The translations under genes were made by a program, and so were the position numbers. Positions 1 through 8,686 of a stretch of DNA of 34,053 nucleotides are shown in pieces. Each line of letters begins with the position of its first letter. Within the stretch, counting starts at the first letter, position 1. The notes under the pieces are model-generated. The model did not search any database, was not told the DNA's origin, and saw nothing but the letters and a program-made list of their open reading frames with translations. Source of the stretch: Candidatus Nomurabacteria bacterium (GTDB lineage Bacteria > Patescibacteriota > Minisyncoccia > Phycocordibacterales > UBA9973); contig CALQZW010000004.1 of NCBI GenBank assembly GCA_943350045.1, forward strand, positions 1 through 34,053, given 5' to 3'.

Positions 1-491
1 TGCTTGGTGAGGAGTTCGCGGATTTCCTCTTCAACCATGTCAAGCATATCTTTGTCTTCAACCATGTCGCACTTGTTGAGGAACACGATAAGGTGCTTAA
101 CACCAACCTGTGAAGCGAGGAGGATGTGTTCACGTGTCTGTGGCATCGCACCGTCAGTAGCTGCAACCACGATGATTGCACCGTCCATCTGCGCTGCACC
201 AGTGATCATGTTCTTGATGTAGTCAGCGTGTCCTGGAGCGTCAATGTGAGCGTAGTGACGAGTAGGAGTTTCGTACTCGTTGTGAGAAAGAGAGATCGTG
301 ATTCCACGAGCCTTTTCTTCTGGAGCCTTGTCGATTTCTCCAACACCCTTGATCTTTGAACTGTAACCACCGCCCTGACGTCCGAGAACTGTAAGGATTG
401 CCGCTGTAAGAGTAGTCTTACCGTGGTCAACGTGACCGATAGTACCTACGTTTACGTGCGGCTTTGAACGATTAAAATCTTCTGTTGCCAT
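1..491 (-). CDS. tuf: Elongation factor Tu, N-terminal part (gene runs off the left edge)
   Basis: Minus-strand translation from ATG at 491: [32 protein letters not shown]...[39 protein letters not shown]...NKCDMV; EF-Tu G motifs. Confidence 0.97.
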   Translation of the reverse strand, partial: MATEDFNRSKPHVNVGTIGHVDHGKTTLTAAILTVLGRQGGGYSSKIKGVGEIDKAPEEKARGITISLSHNEYETPTRHYAHIDAPGHADYIKNMITGAAQMDGAIIVVAATDGAMPQTREHILLASQVGVKHLIVFLNKCDMVEDKDMLDMVEEEIRELLTK

Positions 492-689
492 ATGATTTAA
501 TTGAATTAAGCCCTAATAATAGTGATTATTGGCACTGGCGGAGACACCAAGCTTTCTCTTCCCTACAGGAGTGTCCTTGCGGAAAATCCTTGTAAAATAA
601 AGATAAAACTGCCTCTGCCACGGCCACTAACCGATGATAATTACTCCCCCAGGCACGAAAAAATAGCCGGGGGAGAGCTATCAGTGTTG

Positions 690-717
690 ATATTATCAGA
701 TTTTAGGTCAATGTCAA
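690..717 (-). promoter_or_regulatory. Sigma70-type promoter of tuf
   Basis: Minus strand TTGACA (717-712), 16-bp spacer, TAATAT (695-690). Confidence 0.75.
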
Positions 718-753
718 CAGAAAAGCCGCCCCGTACGGGGCGGCTTTTCTGTT
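716..753 (-). terminator. fusA terminator, 38-bp perfect palindrome
   Basis: AACAGAAAAGCCGCCCCGTACGGGGCGGCTTTTCTGTT. Confidence 0.9.
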
Positions 754-767
754 TTACAGCATAGAGA

Positions 768-2927
768 TTATGCAGCTGTACGAGTCTTGATGATGTCGTC
801 TGCAACGTTCTTTGGAACGATGTCGTAGCGAAGGAATTCCATTGTGAATCCTGCACGACCTTCAGTCATAGAACGAAGACTTGTCATGTATCCGAACATT
901 TCAGAAAGTGGAACGACGGCTTTAACCACCTGGTTCATTCCGCGAGCTTCCATTCCTTCAATGATTCCACGCTTTGATGAAAGTGATCCAGCTACGTCTC
1001 CCATGAACTTGTCAGGAGTGATAACTTCAACCTTCATCATAGGCTCAAGGATAACAGGATTTGCACGACGAGCAGCTTCTTGAACTGCCATAGATGCGGC
1101 AATTTTAAAGGCCATTTCGTTTGAGTCAACATCGTGGTATGAACCGTCATAGAGCTCAACTGAAATATCAACCATCTTAAATCCTGCAAGAATACCGCGA
1201 TCGAGACCTTCTCTGAATCCCTTTTCACATGCTGGGATGTATTCGATTGGAATAACTCCTCCCTTGATGCTGTTAACGAACTCAAAGTGATCTTCATGCT
1301 TCACGTTCTTTGGAAGATCTTCAACTTCTTCTTTTGTAAGAACGGCCATTTTCTTCATCTTAACGCGAACATGTCCGTAGTTACCGCGACCTCCTGTCTG
1401 CTTGATGTACTTACCTTCTGCATCAGATTCGCCAGTGATAGTCTCACGATAAGCAACCTGTGGCTTTCCAGTGTTCGCTTCAACTGTAAACTCGCGCTTC
1501 ATGCGGTCGACGATAATGTCGAGGTGAAGTTCTCCCATTCCAGCGATGATTGTCTCTCCAGTTTCCTGGTCTGTAGACACGCGGAATGTTGGGTCTTCCT
1601 GAGCAAGACGACTGAGCGCCATACCCATTTTCTCCTGGTCGGCCTTTGTTTTTGGCTCGATACGCATAGAGATAACTGGTTCTGGGAACACGATACGGTC
1701 GAGCTCGATTGGATTTGCTTCGTCACAGAGTGTGTCAGAAGTAATTGTATCCTTGAGTCCTACCGCTGCTGCGATTTCTCCAGCAAATACCTTCTTTACT
1801 TCTTCACGCTCGTTTGCGTGCATTCGAAGAATACGTCCAACACGTTCTTTATTACGAGTACGTGGATTGTATACGTATGATCCAGCAGTAAGAGTTCCTG
1901 AGTATACACGGAAGAAGATGAGCTGTCCGACGAATGGGTCTGTTGCAACCTTAAACGCAAGCGCTGAAAGAGGTTCTGTATCAGAAGCTCCACGAGTAAT
2001 TACTTCTTCTGTGTCAGGATTGACTCCCATCATTGGTGGCACGTCGAGTGGACATGGAAGGTAGTCTACAACTCCGTCGAGAACGAGCTGAACTCCTTTG
2101 TTCTTGAGAGCTGATCCTGCGTATACAGGGAAGAGTTCGTTGGCAATAACTGCCTTACGAAGAGTCTTTTTGAGAGTAGCGAGGTCCGGTGTCTTACCAT
2201 CGAGGTACTCAGTCATGAGAGTGTCATCATTTGCTACGATAGCTTCGATGAGCTCTGCGTGGTACTTTTCTGCATCTGCCTTGTAGGCTTCTGGAATCGG
2301 TCCGCGAGTGATGACAGTTCCTTTGTCTCCAGAGAATGTTACCGCTTCCATTGTAAGGAGGTCGATAACACCTTCGTGGTTTTCTTCAAGACCGATTGGG
2401 ATCTGCATGCGAACTGCCTTCTTGTTCAAGCGATCAAGGATTGAGGCGTATGAACGCTCAAATGATGCTCCTGTACGGTCGAGCTTGTTGATGAAACAGA
2501 TACGTGGAACTTTTGCTTCGTCAGCATAGCGCCAGTTTGTTTCAGACTGTGGCTCTACTCCCGCAACTCCGTCGAACACCACAACAGCTCCGTCAAGAAC
2601 ACGAAGTGAGCGCTTTACTTCAACAGTAAAGTCGATGTGTCCAGGAGTGTCGATGAGGTTAAAGCGGAACTTCTGCTTCTTGTCCTCTTTGTTTTCGACG
2701 TATGTCGGTGTCCAAAATGCAGTAGTAGCGGCCGCAGTAATTGTAATACCGCGTTCACGCTCCTGTTCCATCCAGTCCATCACGGCCTCTCCCTCATGTA
2801 CTTCTCCGATTTTGTGAGAAACACCTGTATAAAAGAGCACACGCTCACTTGTTGTTGTTTTTCCGGCGTCGATGTGAGCAACGATTCCGAAGTTACGTAC
2901 TTTCTCTAGTGGATAATCTCTTTCCAT
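768..2927 (-). CDS. fusA: Elongation factor G
   Basis: 719 aa [72 protein letters not shown]; full-length EF-G. Confidence 0.98.
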   Translation of the reverse strand: MERDYPLEKVRNFGIVAHIDAGKTTTSERVLFYTGVSHKIGEVHEGEAVMDWMEQERERGITITAAATTAFWTPTYVENKEDKKQKFRFNLIDTPGHIDFTVEVKRSLRVLDGAVVVFDGVAGVEPQSETNWRYADEAKVPRICFINKLDRTGASFERSYASILDRLNKKAVRMQIPIGLEENHEGVIDLLTMEAVTFSGDKGTVITRGPIPEAYKADAEKYHAELIEAIVANDDTLMTEYLDGKTPDLATLKKTLRKAVIANELFPVYAGSALKNKGVQLVLDGVVDYLPCPLDVPPMMGVNPDTEEVITRGASDTEPLSALAFKVATDPFVGQLIFFRVYSGTLTAGSYVYNPRTRNKERVGRILRMHANEREEVKKVFAGEIAAAVGLKDTITSDTLCDEANPIELDRIVFPEPVISMRIEPKTKADQEKMGMALSRLAQEDPTFRVSTDQETGETIIAGMGELHLDIIVDRMKREFTVEANTGKPQVAYRETITGESDAEGKYIKQTGGRGNYGHVRVKMKKMAVLTKEEVEDLPKNVKHEDHFEFVNSIKGGVIPIEYIPACEKGFREGLDRGILAGFKMVDISVELYDGSYHDVDSNEMAFKIAASMAVQEAARRANPVILEPMMKVEVITPDKFMGDVAGSLSSKRGIIEGMEARGMNQVVKAVVPLSEMFGYMTSLRSMTEGRAGFTMEFLRYDIVPKNVADDIIKTRTAA

Positions 2928-2997
2928 AACAATGATAAATAATGACTAATGCTGTACCTGACTAAAAAACGAGACACCGACGTCTCATATGTTCGAA

Positions 2998-3026
2998 ACT
3001 ATACAGAAAAATACAGGTTTTTGCAA
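2998..3026 (-). promoter_or_regulatory. Promoter of fusA
   Basis: Minus strand TTGCAA-N17-TATAGT, followed by TTCGAA. Confidence 0.7.
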
Positions 3027-3031
3027 ATAAC

Positions 3032-3055
3032 AAAAGACCCCGTGAGGGGTCTTTT
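3032..3055 (-). terminator. rpsL-rpsG terminator
   Basis: AAAAGACCCC GTGA GGGGTCTTTT. Confidence 0.9.
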
Positions 3056-3073
3056 GAGGAAAGTGCTGGATTA

Positions 3074-3544
3074 TTACCAAGCAAGGTGAGCAAACGCTTT
3101 GTTTGACTCTGCCATTTTTCTGGTATCGTCGCGCTTTTTGATTGCTGGTCCTTCGTTGTTTGCTGCCTGCATGAGCTCTTCTGCGAGTTTCTCGTGCATA
3201 GGCTTACCTTTACGTCCGCGGGCTGCATCGATGATCCATCGGAATGCAAGTGCCTGCTTTCGTTCTGGGCGAACTTCGCGTGGAACCTGGTAGTTTGATC
3301 CACCAACACGGCGAGAGCGAACTTCGATTGCTGGTCCAACGTTGCGGATAGCTTCTTCGAATACTTCGATCGGCTCCTTGTTGCCTGTCTTTGCCTCGAT
3401 GAAATCGAGAGCTCCATAGACGATTTTACGAGATGTATCTTTCTTTCCGTCGAGCATCACGTAGTTGATGAATTTCTCGAGGCGCTCAGATCCAAATTTA
3501 ATGTCTGGAGTTGGAATATTTCGTTTCTTTACTGGTCTTCGCAT
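3074..3544 (-). CDS. rpsG: 30S ribosomal protein S7
   Basis: 156 aa, [47 protein letters not shown]...[25 protein letters not shown]. Confidence 0.97.
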   Translation of the reverse strand: MRRPVKKRNIPTPDIKFGSERLEKFINYVMLDGKKDTSRKIVYGALDFIEAKTGNKEPIEVFEEAIRNVGPAIEVRSRRVGGSNYQVPREVRPERKQALAFRWIIDAARGRKGKPMHEKLAEELMQAANNEGPAIKKRDDTRKMAESNKAFAHLAW

Positions 3545-3548
3545 AATA

Positions 3549-3974
3549 TTACTTCTTTACAGCGGCCTTAGGGCGCTTGTTACCATAGAGGGAGCGAGAC
3601 TTGCGGCGTTTTTCAACTCCTGCAGTATCAAGACGTCCGCGAACGATGTGGTAACGAACTCCGATGAGGTCCTTAACACGTCCCCCACGGAGCATAACAA
3701 CTGAGTGTTCCTGAAGGTTGTGTCCTTCTCCTGGGATGTAGGCAGTAACTTCCATTCCGTTTGTAAGACGCACGCGGGCGATCTTGCGGAGCGCTGAGTT
3801 CGGCTTCTTTGGAGTAGTAGTTGTAACCTTTGTACATACTCCACGCTTAAATGGAGCTGGGTACAAGATTGGCTTGTTTTTGATTGCGTTGAAACCACGA
3901 GAAAGCGCGACTGTGCGAGCTTTGCGAGTAACCTTAACGCGACCGCGTTTTGAGAGCTGATTGATTGTAGGCAT
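3549..3974 (-). CDS. rpsL: 30S ribosomal protein S12
   Basis: 141 aa, [12 protein letters not shown]...[67 protein letters not shown]. Confidence 0.98.
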   Translation of the reverse strand: MPTINQLSKRGRVKVTRKARTVALSRGFNAIKNKPILYPAPFKRGVCTKVTTTTPKKPNSALRKIARVRLTNGMEVTAYIPGEGHNLQEHSVVMLRGGRVKDLIGVRYHIVRGRLDTAGVEKRRKSRSLYGNKRPKAAVKK

Positions 3975-4049
3975 GTATAGTATTTAAAAAGCCGTGACTT
4001 CTCCGGAAGCAACTCGAACAATATCCAGGGGAAACTAGCTTCGAACAAC

Positions 4050-4078
4050 ACTATACAGAAGAACTGAGAAAAATGCAA
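4050..4078 (-). promoter_or_regulatory. Promoter of rpsL-rpsG
   Basis: Minus strand TTGCAT-N17-TATAGT. Confidence 0.7.
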
Positions 4079-4111
4079 ATCGCCCCGCGGCCTACTGCCG
4101 CGGGGCGATTT
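4077..4111 (-). terminator. Terminator downstream of the 4123-6150 gene
   Basis: AAATCGCCCCGCGGC ctact GCCGCGGGGCGATTT. Confidence 0.9.
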
Positions 4112-4122
4112 CTTTCTACACT

Positions 4123-6150
4123 TTATGACAATATATACGTAATAATTGCCCTACTTACCCGAGCCCACAATGGAAGCTTCTTTGGAACTGGCTTTGGTGC
4201 CGGGAGTTCTAAATGAAACTCTCCTATAGTTGTATTCGTACTCAGCACTGCAGTACTTGGAGGTGGTGGAAGAATTGCATTTCCTTCACTATCCTCAGGA
4301 CCAGTATCAACAGTAAGCTTTTCTGAGAGGTATCCCTTTGTGACTTTCACGGCGATTGCACTTGCAACCGTCTTGTACGAAGCATCTGCGAGTTTTTGGT
4401 CTACACGAATCGTATAGTCTCCATTTGGAAGAAGTGCATAGTATCGACCAAGCATGTCGGTAACGCGATGCATAACTTCAACTCCAGTTGTTGCTTGTGT
4501 GATACGAATGATTGCAAACGGAATCGGATCGCCAGAGACACTTGAAGTAATACTTCCGAACGGACGAGCACGAAGTCCGATTTTACGAATGACAAATAGG
4601 AGGATATAGAGACCAAAGACGATGATATTGTATTTCGTCATCGACATTACAACAGTAACTCCAGCAACTCCAAATCCAAGATAGAAGAAGAAGTTTGAAA
4701 TACGGAGTAACCATGTTTCGCGTGATGAGTAGAAACGCATTAAGTGACGCTTCTTTTTCGCAAATTCATTCCAATCAAAGTGTTCTGGATCCATTGGAAT
4801 GTTACGAGTAATGACTTCTCCAGCGGATGCAATACTAAACGTTTCTCCGAAGTAAAGGTCGCGATACAACTCGTCGTGGTCATATCCTACAAGCTTTTGT
4901 GATGGGAAAGAATAGTTTGTCTTATGAGCAATAAGTGTATACGCACCTGGCTCTGGAACAACGAATCCGAAGCGCCCGTCGAGGTCTGTAATTGCAGTCG
5001 CAACGTCCTTACCTTCTATAGAACGAAGCACAACATAGGCGGGATCGAGTGGTTGCTTTGTAACTGAGTCATACACTGTTCCCCATGGCCGACGACGTTT
5101 TGCAAGCCCAACTGCTCCGAGGAGGAGTGACCAGAGTCGAGTAGGAATGAGCAAGAAATCAGAGAACGATGTTGGAGAGAGGAAGAGTCCTCCGAGTGAG
5201 GCAACAAGTCCACTAATGAGACCGATAGCTCCGATAGTACGAATGATTGCAGTTCCCTCTTCTGATTCAATGATTTTCTTGAGTCGGATGAATCCTGGGT
5301 CATCGATTGGCATCGGTCCTGGCTCAGGCAACGGAATCGGAGTTGGGTCAGGCATCGGTCCTGGACCAGGGCCTGGTACTGGTGGTGGAATCGGTCCAGG
5401 ACCGGGACCTGGGCCCGGGAGAGGATCTGGACCTGGATCAGGGCCGGGGCCTGGATCAGGTGGTGGAGGATCTGGTAAAGGAGGAATACCTCCTGTACCT
5501 CCACCAGTATCATCATCTGGAGGAGCATCAGCCACTCCCCATGTTGTCTGAACACATGCATACGCAAAGTCGCAGTCAAACGCCATCCATCCATGACCCT
5601 GAACCCATGCCCAGCCAACAAATCTTTTTGTTGTTAAATCGATAGATACTCCAGAACCAGGAGAACTTACAGGACGGAAGTTAATCCATCCTCCTCCCTG
5701 ACTCCAGGCACATCCCGTTAATATTCCACTGCTGGCTGGAACCATCTTGATTCCGTTATGACTACATTCAGAACCCGGAAGTGGCTCGAGATCTGGATCA
5801 TCGGTGGGGTTTGGATTGAGATTTATCCACCCAAGCGACTCTGACCATGCATATCCTGTGAGCTTGTCGTCGTAGACTCGGACAGGGTTAGTGGAACCAG
5901 AACCTGGTCTCCAATTTACTCGAGTAAAAATACTACAGTCAGAATTAGAACAGAGACGAGAGTATCTCAGTCCGTTTCCGTAATACCCACCTGAAGCATA
6001 TCCATCATCGCTAAATGGAGCGTCTCGAACGATATTTGGAGTTCCAAGAAATTCACTTATTAGTCCCGGTGTTTCAGCAAATGCAATTGCCGGTACGACA
6101 ATAACCAGAAAAGAAAAGACTGCGAGTATGTTTTTTCGAGTAAATATCAT
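4123..6150 (-). CDS. Multi-pass surface protein: signal peptide, three GxAWSxxxGWI repeats, Pro/Gly-rich linker, TM segments, two carboxypeptidase-regulatory-like domains
   Basis: 675 aa; repeats GYAWSESLGWINLNP, GCAWSQGGGWINFRP, GWAWVQGHGWMAFDC; PDPGPGPDPGPDPLPGPGPGPGP linker; GTVYDSVTKQPLDPAYVVLRSIEGKDVATAITDLDGRFGFVVPEPGAYTLIAHK and GSITSSVSGDPIPFAIIRITQATTG...TDMLGRYYALLPNGDYTIRV. Confidence 0.8.
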   Translation of the reverse strand: MIFTRKNILAVFSFLVIVVPAIAFAETPGLISEFLGTPNIVRDAPFSDDGYASGGYYGNGLRYSRLCSNSDCSIFTRVNWRPGSGSTNPVRVYDDKLTGYAWSESLGWINLNPNPTDDPDLEPLPGSECSHNGIKMVPASSGILTGCAWSQGGGWINFRPVSSPGSGVSIDLTTKRFVGWAWVQGHGWMAFDCDFAYACVQTTWGVADAPPDDDTGGGTGGIPPLPDPPPPDPGPGPDPGPDPLPGPGPGPGPIPPPVPGPGPGPMPDPTPIPLPEPGPMPIDDPGFIRLKKIIESEEGTAIIRTIGAIGLISGLVASLGGLFLSPTSFSDFLLIPTRLWSLLLGAVGLAKRRRPWGTVYDSVTKQPLDPAYVVLRSIEGKDVATAITDLDGRFGFVVPEPGAYTLIAHKTNYSFPSQKLVGYDHDELYRDLYFGETFSIASAGEVITRNIPMDPEHFDWNEFAKKKRHLMRFYSSRETWLLRISNFFFYLGFGVAGVTVVMSMTKYNIIVFGLYILLFVIRKIGLRARPFGSITSSVSGDPIPFAIIRITQATTGVEVMHRVTDMLGRYYALLPNGDYTIRVDQKLADASYKTVASAIAVKVTKGYLSEKLTVDTGPEDSEGNAILPPPPSTAVLSTNTTIGEFHLELPAPKPVPKKLPLWARVSRAIITYILS

Positions 6151-6156
6151 ACCCGT

Positions 6157-6795
6157 TTACGCAAGTGGCATTCCCATGCCAGTTAAGAGCATGAAAACAC
6201 GACTCATAAACGGAAGTACAGCCGGCCAGACAAAGAGTACGAAGACGAGAAGAAGCGGTAGAGAAACGTATTCGACCTTGGCACGAATATCACTCAAACG
6301 TGCACTATTTGGAAACAACGAGAACAGAATCTTTGATCCATCAAGTGGCGGAACTGGAATGAGATTAAAAAATGCCAACAGAAGATTTACGAGCGTAATG
6401 ACTGTTGCAATAGAAATATATGCAGGAGCGAACTCTCCCAAAATACCTGCAGCACGGATACTCAAACCAAAAACTACTGCGAAGAATATATTTACACATA
6501 CTCCTGCAGCGGAAACCGCCAAAGGACCCCAGCGCTTGTTGCGGAGATTGCTTTCAATATATGGAACTGGCTTTGCCCAGCCCACAACGAAGCCGGCCTG
6601 AAGCACGGTAAGGAGAAGCGGGAGAATAACTGAACCGATAGGATCAATATGTTTGAGCGGGTTTAGCGTTAATCGCCCAGCATGACGAGCTGTTGGGTCA
6701 CCTAAATATTCGGCGACATATCCATGAGCCGACTCGTGAACGACGACGGACATAATGAGAACTATTACATAGAAGATTGGGTCGATGCCTTGCAT
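6157..6795 (-). CDS. Site-2 protease-like (M50) membrane metalloprotease
   Basis: 212 aa, HESAH (HExxH) in an N-terminal TM; GWAKPVPY; NLLLAFFNLIPVPPLDGSKIL. Confidence 0.9.
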   Translation of the reverse strand: MQGIDPIFYVIVLIMSVVVHESAHGYVAEYLGDPTARHAGRLTLNPLKHIDPIGSVILPLLLTVLQAGFVVGWAKPVPYIESNLRNKRWGPLAVSAAGVCVNIFFAVVFGLSIRAAGILGEFAPAYISIATVITLVNLLLAFFNLIPVPPLDGSKILFSLFPNSARLSDIRAKVEYVSLPLLLVFVLFVWPAVLPFMSRVFMLLTGMGMPLA

Positions 6796-6847
6796 AAGTT
6801 ATATCTGTATGATACCATGCATTTGCTAAATAAAAAGCACAACCTCT

Positions 6848-7099
6848 ATGGCAAAAGTATGCGCAATAACTAAAAAGGGTTCAATTATGGCAGGCGGGTA
6901 CTCAAACCGTACTCGTGCTACAAAGTTCAACCCAACTGGAATGGTCCGCAAGTACCCAAATATTCAGAAAAAGCGAGTATTTGTAGCGGAACTCAACAAA
7001 ACTTTCGTAATCCCAGTCTCTACTCGTGGACTCCGAACCATCAACAAGCTTGGTGCGTTTATGGCCCTCAAGAAGGCAGGAATCATCAAAGTTAAGTAA
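6848..7099 (+). CDS. rpmB: 50S ribosomal protein L28
   Basis: 83 aa, MAKVCAITKKGSIMAGGYSNRTRATKFNPTGMVRKYPNIQKKRVFVAELNKTFVIPVSTRGLRTINKLG. Confidence 0.92.
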   Translation: MAKVCAITKKGSIMAGGYSNRTRATKFNPTGMVRKYPNIQKKRVFVAELNKTFVIPVSTRGLRTINKLGAFMALKKAGIIKVK

Positions 7100-7110
7100 A
7101 CCATTTCGTT

Positions 7111-7144
7111 ACAAAGCCCGCCGGCCTATGCCGGCGGGCTTTGT
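7111..7144 (+). terminator. rpmB terminator, probably shared with the convergent gene
   Basis: ACAAAGCCCGCCGGC ctat GCCGGCGGGCTTTGT then T-rich. Confidence 0.9.
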
Positions 7145-7153
7145 TTTTCCCCA

Positions 7154-8011
7154 TTATTTTTCCCGGCGAAACGTAACTCCGTCAGATACATAGGTAATCG
7201 TTCCTTCTTGGTCTGTACGCAAGGTCGTAATATTTTCCGTTGCAAGAGCGAGTAGCGGTTCCTTGTGCGGGTGGCCATAACTATTCTTCTCTCCTAAAGA
7301 CAGAATCGCAATATCAGGTCGAACGACCTGCAAAAACGCAGAACTTGTGGACGTTTTCGATCCATGGTGCCCTACTTTTAAAATATCACTCAGGAGTGCA
7401 CTGGCTGGGTTGCTTTGCAGAATCACAGTTTCAGTACGAATTGTTGAGTCTCCAGTAAACATAATCTCGCTTTCACCATATACCAACCTTCCCACCAAGG
7501 AGCTATCATTATTACTCCAGCCTGTCATATCACGGTCGGGAAACAGTACTTCGAAGACTACGCCATATTCTGAGTCGAGAGTAATTGTCATTCCCTTTCG
7601 GGCAAACAGGTGAGGAATATTCCTCTCTGTTATCTCTGAGTGGAACAAGGCGTACGTTTTTGATTGCGACTGAGTACCAGACTCTACGACGGCACCTACT
7701 GAGTACTCACGTAAGATATCGATAAATCCTGCATAATGGTCGGCATCCGGATTTGTCACCACGAGCACGTCGATAGACCTATCTCCAAATGGAACGTGCT
7801 CGGAGAGTGGTTCAATCAGTGACCCCGGAGGGCCTCCGTCGATAATCATCTGCCTTCCATTTGGTGCCTGTATATATATCGCATCTCCCTGCCCCACATC
7901 TAAAAACGAGACACGAAGCTCGGGTATTTTCTGTGCCCACGCCGGTGCTGATGCAAAGCCGAGAGTTGCGACACACAGTATGGAAAAAATAATAACTCGC
8001 ACTTTCTTCAT
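7154..8011 (-). CDS. Secreted metallo-beta-lactamase-fold protein, ComEC C-terminal-domain-like
   Basis: 285 aa; signal peptide; FLDVGQGDAIYIQAPNGRQMIIDGGPPGS, VVTNPDADHYAGFIDIL, MFTGDS, LKVGHHGSKTSTS, ILSLGEKNSYGHPH. Confidence 0.9.
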   Translation of the reverse strand: MKKVRVIIFSILCVATLGFASAPAWAQKIPELRVSFLDVGQGDAIYIQAPNGRQMIIDGGPPGSLIEPLSEHVPFGDRSIDVLVVTNPDADHYAGFIDILREYSVGAVVESGTQSQSKTYALFHSEITERNIPHLFARKGMTITLDSEYGVVFEVLFPDRDMTGWSNNDSSLVGRLVYGESEIMFTGDSTIRTETVILQSNPASALLSDILKVGHHGSKTSTSSAFLQVVRPDIAILSLGEKNSYGHPHKEPLLALATENITTLRTDQEGTITYVSDGVTFRREK

Positions 8012-8059
8012 ACGACTAGTATACTACGCTATGTCGGTTAAACTTTTCATAAACTCACT

Positions 8060-8647
8060 ATGGACTACTTCACAGCTAAAACATTTCAAATACCAGAACT
8101 TGTTGGAATCTCTGCAAAAAATATCGAGGAACATCTCAAGCTCTACGCCGGATACGTTAAATTTGCTAACCAAATTCAGAAAGACCTTACAGCTCTTTCT
8201 GTTGATGCCGAAAAAAACTCATACGTCACTGGAGAACTCAATCGCCGATTCGCATTTGAACATGACGGCATTCGCAATCACGAAGCATATTTTTCTCAGT
8301 TTGAAGGTGGAGCATCTGCTCTTGCCGAAGACGGGAAACTCATGACGCAAATTAAAAGTGATTTTGGTTCATACGATGCATTTCTCGCTCGCTTGAAAAC
8401 ACTTGCAATGACTCGCGGAGTTGGCTGGGCAATGCTCTACTACTGTAGCGATGTCGGACATCTCCTCATGCAGTGGGTAGACGAGCAGCACATCGGACAC
8501 CTTGCCGGTCCTCGACTCATTCTCGCAATCGACGTATGGGAGCATTCATATGTTGCCGACTATCATCCATCGGGAAAGAAGCAGTACATTGAGGACTTTT
8601 TCACAAATCTCAATTGGAAAAAAGTAGAAGAACGATTTGAGAAATAA
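8060..8647 (+). CDS. sod: Fe/Mn superoxide dismutase
   Basis: 195 aa; NHEAYFSQFEGG, GVGWAMLYYCSDVGHLLMQWVDEQHIGHLAGPRLILAIDVWEHSYVADYHPSGKKQYIEDFF (D-x-W-E-H-x-Y metal motif). Confidence 0.93.
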   Translation: MDYFTAKTFQIPELVGISAKNIEEHLKLYAGYVKFANQIQKDLTALSVDAEKNSYVTGELNRRFAFEHDGIRNHEAYFSQFEGGASALAEDGKLMTQIKSDFGSYDAFLARLKTLAMTRGVGWAMLYYCSDVGHLLMQWVDEQHIGHLAGPRLILAIDVWEHSYVADYHPSGKKQYIEDFFTNLNWKKVEERFEK

Positions 8648-8656
8648 TTCGCGTTA

Positions 8657-8686
8657 AAAAACACTACTCACCCGAGTAGTGTTTTT
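8657..8686 (+). terminator. sod terminator between convergent genes
   Basis: AAAAACACTACTC ACCC GAGTAGTGTTTTT. Confidence 0.88.

Noticed and set aside
120-140. Isolated CACGTG-containing sequences (e.g. 129 TTCACGTGTC, 18143 TTCACGTGTAG, 25128 GCACGTGATG) as further parS sites
   Set aside because: They lack the GAAAC arm and are scattered; not comparable to the 26.6-29.0 kb set.
1287-1880. 197-aa plus-strand ORF opposite fusA, and other long antisense ORFs (e.g. 3557-4078, 22669-23136, 23203-23832)
   Set aside because: Shadow frames of highly conserved genes, odd Cys/Phe-rich composition, no recognisable family.
5147-5551. Plus-strand Gly/Pro/Ser-rich ORF (GPGPGPGTGGGIGPGPGPG...)
   Set aside because: Antisense to the Pro-Gly linker of the 4123-6150 gene; low-complexity shadow ORF.
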